From: an uncultured Oscillospiraceae bacterium
Lineage (GTDB): Bacteria > Bacillota > Clostridia > Oscillospirales > Oscillospiraceae
Direction: 5' to 3'
Length of the DNA: 17,982 bases
Assembly: GCA_910585155.1 (NCBI GenBank)
Contig: CAJUEC010000044.1
Location: 1 to 17,982, forward strand
Shown: piece after piece, positions 15,171 to 17,982 of the stretch
Layout: each line of letters begins with the position of its first letter
Numbering within the stretch: position 1 is the first letter of the stretch
Translations under genes and position numbers: made by a program
The notes under the pieces: generated by a model
The model's input: only the letters and a program-made list of their open reading frames with translations
Told to the model about the DNA's origin: nothing
The model's database searches: none

Positions 15171-16139
15171 TCAGCCCAAGCCGTTCCGCAGGCGCTGCAA
15201 AACCTTCTCGCTGCCGGAGACGATCTCGTCGAAAAGTTCCTGTACGGTTTTTATCTCATGGATCACGCCGCTGCATTGGCCGATGGGGAACAGGCAGCCC
15301 TCCACATCGCCAGTCTCATAGCAGCGGCGCTGGTTCTTGCCGCTGATGACGGGCAGCAGCTCGTCCAGGGTGGCTCCGGCCTGCTCCATCTCCAAGGTCT
15401 TGGCCGCCGTGGCGTTCTTACACACCCGGTTCGCGTTGCGCAGGGAGCGCTGCACCAGCATGGTGCCGTGTTCCTCGGTCTCCACCAGCCGCCGCTTGAA
15501 GCTGTCGTGGACAGGGCACTCCCTGGTGGCCACGAAACGGGTACCCATGACCACGCCCTCGGCCCCCAGCGCCAGCGCGGCCACAAAGCCCCGGCTGTCC
15601 GCGATGCCGCCCCCGGCAACCACCGGGATGGACAGCTCCTCCTGCGCCTTGGGGATCAGGGCCATCGTGGAAACGTCGTCCATGCCTGGGTGGCCCGCGC
15701 ACTCATAGCCCACGATTGTCACCGCGTCCACCCCCAGCCGTTCCACCGACTTGGCGTAGCGCACCGCGGGGACCTTGTGCATGATTTTGATCCCGTGATC
15801 GTGGCACAGCTGAATGTACTCGCCCGGCTTGCGTCCGGAGGTCTCTACAATGGGAGCTCCGCCCTCTATGACGGCCTGAAAATAATTGTCTGTGTTATCC
15901 TTGTAATCTTTGTGGGGGAGCGTGGAGATATTCACGGCAAAGGGCTTGTCCGTCAGCTCCTTCATCCGCCGGATTTCCGCCGTCAGTCCAGCCCGGTCCT
16001 GAAAGCGGGTGGCATTGATGATACCCAGCCCGCCCGCGTTGGAGACGGCGGCGGCAAACTCCGCCGTGGCCAGCCACTGCATGCCGCCCTGAATGATGGG
16101 ATATTTGATGCCAAAAAGCTGTGTGATGCGAGTTTTCAT
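15171..16139 (-). CDS. NMO/FabK-family FMN flavoenzyme (nitronate monooxygenase or PA1024-type NADH:quinone reductase)
   Basis: A 322-residue TIM-barrel FMN enzyme of the 2-nitropropane-dioxygenase family. Motifs in order are YPIIQGGMQWLA (13-24), VSNAGGLGIINA (32-43), GYECAGHPGMDD with the conserved His150, VVAGGGIAD (phosphate-binding Gly residues, near 173-181) and GAEGVVMGTRF. FabK enoyl-ACP reductases share the N-terminus but have EGMEAGGH at the His site. The GYECAGHPG and RSLRNANRV blocks match, as I recall, Pseudomonas PA1024, which was reclassified from nitronate monooxygenase to NADH:quinone reductase. The likely activity is therefore FMN-dependent oxidoreduction with an unsettled substrate. 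GAAAGGA precedes the ATG. It is flanked on both sides by SLC13-type transporters on the same strand. Confidence 0.88.
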   Translation of the reverse strand: MKTRITQLFGIKYPIIQGGMQWLATAEFAAAVSNAGGLGIINATRFQDRAGLTAEIRRMKELTDKPFAVNISTLPHKDYKDNTDNYFQAVIEGGAPIVETSGRKPGEYIQLCHDHGIKIMHKVPAVRYAKSVERLGVDAVTIVGYECAGHPGMDDVSTMALIPKAQEELSIPVVAGGGIADSRGFVAALALGAEGVVMGTRFVATRECPVHDSFKRRLVETEEHGTMLVQRSLRNANRVCKNATAAKTLEMEQAGATLDELLPVISGKNQRRCYETGDVEGCLFPIGQCSGVIHEIKTVQELFDEIVSGSEKVLQRLRNGLG

Positions 16140-16164
16140 GGAGAGTATCCTTTCTGTGTCTGTG

Positions 16165-16192
16165 GGTGCGGAGGCCGGCCGGCCTCCGCACC
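16165..16192. repeat. Perfect 28-bp palindrome between transporter and flavoenzyme genes
   Basis: GGTGCGGAGGCCGG (16165-16178) is followed without a loop by its exact reverse complement (16179-16192). It sits in the 72-base gap after the first transporter gene and before the flavoenzyme gene. In the direction of those genes (minus strand) no T-tract follows; on the plus strand ATTGTTTTT follows. It may be an RNA-processing or attenuating hairpin, or a dyad operator. Confidence 0.75.
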
Positions 16193-16211
16193 ATTGTTTT
16201 TGGGAGACGGC

Positions 16212-17672
16212 TCAAAATACCAGGCAGCCGACGCCGTAGCCGACACCCACCAGCGCCAGCAGGGCCGCGAGCATGGGAACCAAGCCGTGCTTGACCATGA
16301 ACATGCCGTCCACGTCGCCGCTGCCCACCACAAAGGACGTGGTGGTCGTGCAGCCGGGGGTCCACATGGCGTAGTGGGCCGCGCAGATCATGACCACGCC
16401 CAGCGCGGGGCCGTTGATGCCGGGAACCAGCAGGGCCAGCGGAGCGGCTACCTTAAACAGAACCATGGCGATGCTGTTGGAGACAAGGTTGGTCAGCAGG
16501 AGCACTGCGCCCACGCATACCACCATGAACAGGATGGGCGCCATGCCCTGAATGACGGGGCCGAAGGTCTGCTGAATCCAGGGGGATATGCCCAGCTCCT
16601 CGTCGGCCACCACCGTGCCCAGCATACGCACAGTGCCGATCATCATGCAGCTCTGCCAGGCAATCTTTTTTGTCATGCTGTTGAAATCCATCAGCGGCCT
16701 GCCGTCCACGGGAATCACGCACATGACGCAGATGCACAGCAGAATGGGCAGGGCGGAGCCCATACTTTTGCAAAACGCGCCCACAGTGCCGCTCAGGAAG
16801 GGGATGGGCTTGGTGATGTCGGCGGCAGCCCAGCTGAACACCACCAGGCCGAAGCACAGCGCGGCAAACTTCTCCTGCTTGGTCATTTTAGACATGCCGG
16901 ACCGCAGCTCTTCGATGTCCAGCTTTACCAGGCCGGAGGCGTCCATCCTATAGATGTACTTCATGATGAGCACCAGCAGGACGATCCACACAACACCGAT
17001 GGCGCAGCCAATGGCGGCGGACTGGGCGATGCTGATCTCCAGGCCGAAGGCTTCCGCCACCCAGCCCATGCCGGTGATGAAGTTGCCGTGGCCGATGGCG
17101 GTCATGCCGTTGCCGGCAATCGTGATCCACGCGATGCAGCAGAACAGAAACTGGGAAAAGCGGTCCTTGCGGTCACAGCCGCAGGTATCCAGCATCTCCT
17201 TGGCCAGGGCCAGGAACATCACGCAGGTGGCGGAGGAGGTCATGAACAGGCCCAGCACAAACATGGCCACAAAAAACATTCCGACGATGACATAGGGCCG
17301 CCCGTTGACAAATTTCCGCGTAATGAACCACATGGCGATACGGCGGGACAGGCCGGTCTCGGACAGCACAGCATTGACCAGCATGCAGCCCATCAGAAAG
17401 GCAAACATCCAATCGCCGAACGCGCCTTTGATGGCGTTGGCGGCACTCATGTAATTGGTCAGGCCCATCAGGCAGATAGTGAGCACACTGGTCCAGCCGG
17501 TGCCCACGGACACCCAAAGGTAAGTAGCCAGGATCAGAATGCCGATGACCTCCATGCCATCGGAGGTAATGGGCGCGGGGGCCGGGAGGAGGAACTTGAA
17601 AACCAGATAGATCACCAGGGCAATGCCGGTGTGGATCAGGTTCTTCTGGGCTTTGGTTGTCGGGTTTGCCAT
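16212..17672 (-). CDS. SLC13-family anion permease
   Basis: This 486-residue permease has about 11-13 hydrophobic segments and the two-repeat layout of the SLC13/DASS superfamily. Motifs are SSATCVMFLALAKEM (146-160), GNGMTAIGHGNFITGMG (188-203) and LLTNLVSNSIAMVLFKVAAP (392-411), the last being the SNx hairpin. It then has a C-terminal MWTPGCTTTTSFVVG block. Carboxylates are the usual family substrates; specificity is unknown. AAAGGGA lies eight bases before the ATG. It is the first gene of the transporter-flavoenzyme-transporter block. Only about 65 bases separate it from the presumed end of an IS21-type element, so its promoter may have been altered by the insertion. The gene reads slightly less GC-rich than the fructoside block by eye. 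Confidence 0.87.
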   Translation of the reverse strand: MANPTTKAQKNLIHTGIALVIYLVFKFLLPAPAPITSDGMEVIGILILATYLWVSVGTGWTSVLTICLMGLTNYMSAANAIKGAFGDWMFAFLMGCMLVNAVLSETGLSRRIAMWFITRKFVNGRPYVIVGMFFVAMFVLGLFMTSSATCVMFLALAKEMLDTCGCDRKDRFSQFLFCCIAWITIAGNGMTAIGHGNFITGMGWVAEAFGLEISIAQSAAIGCAIGVVWIVLLVLIMKYIYRMDASGLVKLDIEELRSGMSKMTKQEKFAALCFGLVVFSWAAADITKPIPFLSGTVGAFCKSMGSALPILLCICVMCVIPVDGRPLMDFNSMTKKIAWQSCMMIGTVRMLGTVVADEELGISPWIQQTFGPVIQGMAPILFMVVCVGAVLLLTNLVSNSIAMVLFKVAAPLALLVPGINGPALGVVMICAAHYAMWTPGCTTTTSFVVGSGDVDGMFMVKHGLVPMLAALLALVGVGYGVGCLVF

Positions 17673-17767
17673 TGTTCACATCCCTTTCTCTTCGCTGATT
17701 GCGCGCCGCTTTGGGCGGCGGTCAGTCCCTGCAGAGGTGTCAACGCCAATTTGAAATTGTAAGAAAA

Positions 17768-17796
17768 CGCCGAAGAAATTTTGTAGTTTTTCGGCG
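17768..17796 (-). terminator. Intrinsic terminator after istB
   Basis: Reading the minus strand, CGCCGAA (17790-17796) pairs with TTCGGCG (17768-17774) around a 15-base loop and is followed by TTTTCTTAC. It begins 14 bases after the istB stop and would also limit read-through from the element into the SLC13 gene. Confidence 0.6.
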
Positions 17797-17809
17797 GGGG
17801 GTAACAAAA

Positions 17810-17982
17810 CTAAGCGTTTCCTTGTTCAAAAAGAGTGTTCACGATTTGCTGTTTCTGGCGCATAAATTCCTTGCGCTCCTTCAGGCGGTAAGACTCACCC
17901 TTGATGTTAATGACAGTGCAGTGATGCAGTACACGATCCAGGATGGCGGAGGCGATGGTGACGTCGGCAAAGACCTCGTTCC
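17810..17982 (-). CDS. istB: IS21-family helper ATPase IstB, 3' end (partial)
   Basis: The last 56 codons of istB are visible, ending in TAG at 17810-17812; the 5' part lies beyond the right edge. The residues NEVFADVTIASAILDRVLHH, followed by CTVINIKGESYRLKERK, are the conserved C-terminal block of the IstB AAA+ ATPase (including Asp, the LDR arginine and the HH/GESYR motif). IstB works with the IstA transposase to select the target. The full gene is expected to be about 250 codons, with istA further right. Confidence 0.93.
   Translation of the reverse strand, partial: NEVFADVTIASAILDRVLHHCTVINIKGESYRLKERKEFMRQKQQIVNTLFEQGNA

Larger units (their letters stand above)
17738..17982 (-). mobile_element. 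One end of an IS21-family insertion sequence (partial)
   Basis: The istB 3' end (17810-17982) identifies the element; the rest lies beyond the window. The outer boundary is inferred at TGTCAACG (from 17738), because IS21-family ends begin with TG. Between the boundary and istB, two related sequences GAAATTGTA (17753-17761) and GAAATTTTGTA (17775-17785) resemble the multiple terminal repeats of this family. The boundary and target duplication cannot be confirmed without the other end. Confidence 0.65.

Noticed and set aside
15258..17762. 834-codon open frame on the plus strand opposite the SLC13/flavoenzyme genes
   Set aside because: It spans two real genes and their gap on the other strand and is dominated by His, Gln, Gly and Ala with no domain pattern, as expected for the complement of membrane-protein codons.
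1..17982. CRISPR array, tRNA or rRNA genes, defence system
   Set aside because: No regularly spaced repeats, cloverleaf-like sequence, rRNA signature or nuclease/helicase defence genes were seen on either strand by reading.

Overview
This is a GC-rich bacterial chromosome window with strong GGAGG-type ribosome binding sites, a YesL-family protein, a DUF6320-like protein and clostridial-style MATE and SLC13 genes. This mix suggests a high-GC gut Clostridia/Oscillospiraceae-type Firmicute (Flavonifractor or Pseudoflavonifractor-like). That placement is inference from gene types and composition, not from a marker gene. Coding density is high. No tRNA, rRNA or CRISPR array was seen.

Layout. (1) Positions 1-4911, plus strand: the last codons of an unidentified upstream ORF and a hairpin, then a fructoside-utilisation operon. 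It encodes a GH32-type lipoprotein, a YesL/DUF624 membrane protein, a cytoplasmic GH32 sucrose/fructan hydrolase and a PfkB-family fructokinase, and ends at a perfect bidirectional terminator. Outside hydrolysis, inside hydrolysis and fructose phosphorylation form one pathway. The transporter probably lies to the left of the window. (2) Positions 4932-9240, minus strand: a phosphate unit of Na+/phosphate cotransporter with a fused PhoU-like domain, a PhoB-like regulator and a PhoR-like kinase. It is preceded by TTTACA repeats at 11-bp spacing that resemble PhoP boxes, so the unit looks self-regulated by phosphate starvation. (3) Positions 9302-12228, plus strand: a tightly overlapping three-gene operon of an HSL-type alpha/beta hydrolase (with Cys where the catalytic Asp is expected), a condensation/alcohol-acyltransferase-like protein and a zinc-ribbon membrane protein. 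Its function is unknown to me. (4) Positions 12313-13772, plus strand: a MATE exporter with its own strong sigma-A promoter. (5) Positions 13849-17672, minus strand: two different SLC13/DASS-type anion transporters on either side of an FMN-dependent NMO-family flavoenzyme. (6) Positions ~17738-17982: one end of an IS21-family insertion sequence with the 3' end of istB running off the window.

The best candidates for undescribed biology are the hydrolase/acyltransferase/zinc-ribbon operon with its altered catalytic triad, and the transporter-flavoenzyme-transporter cassette. The Pho-box array is the clearest regulatory signal.
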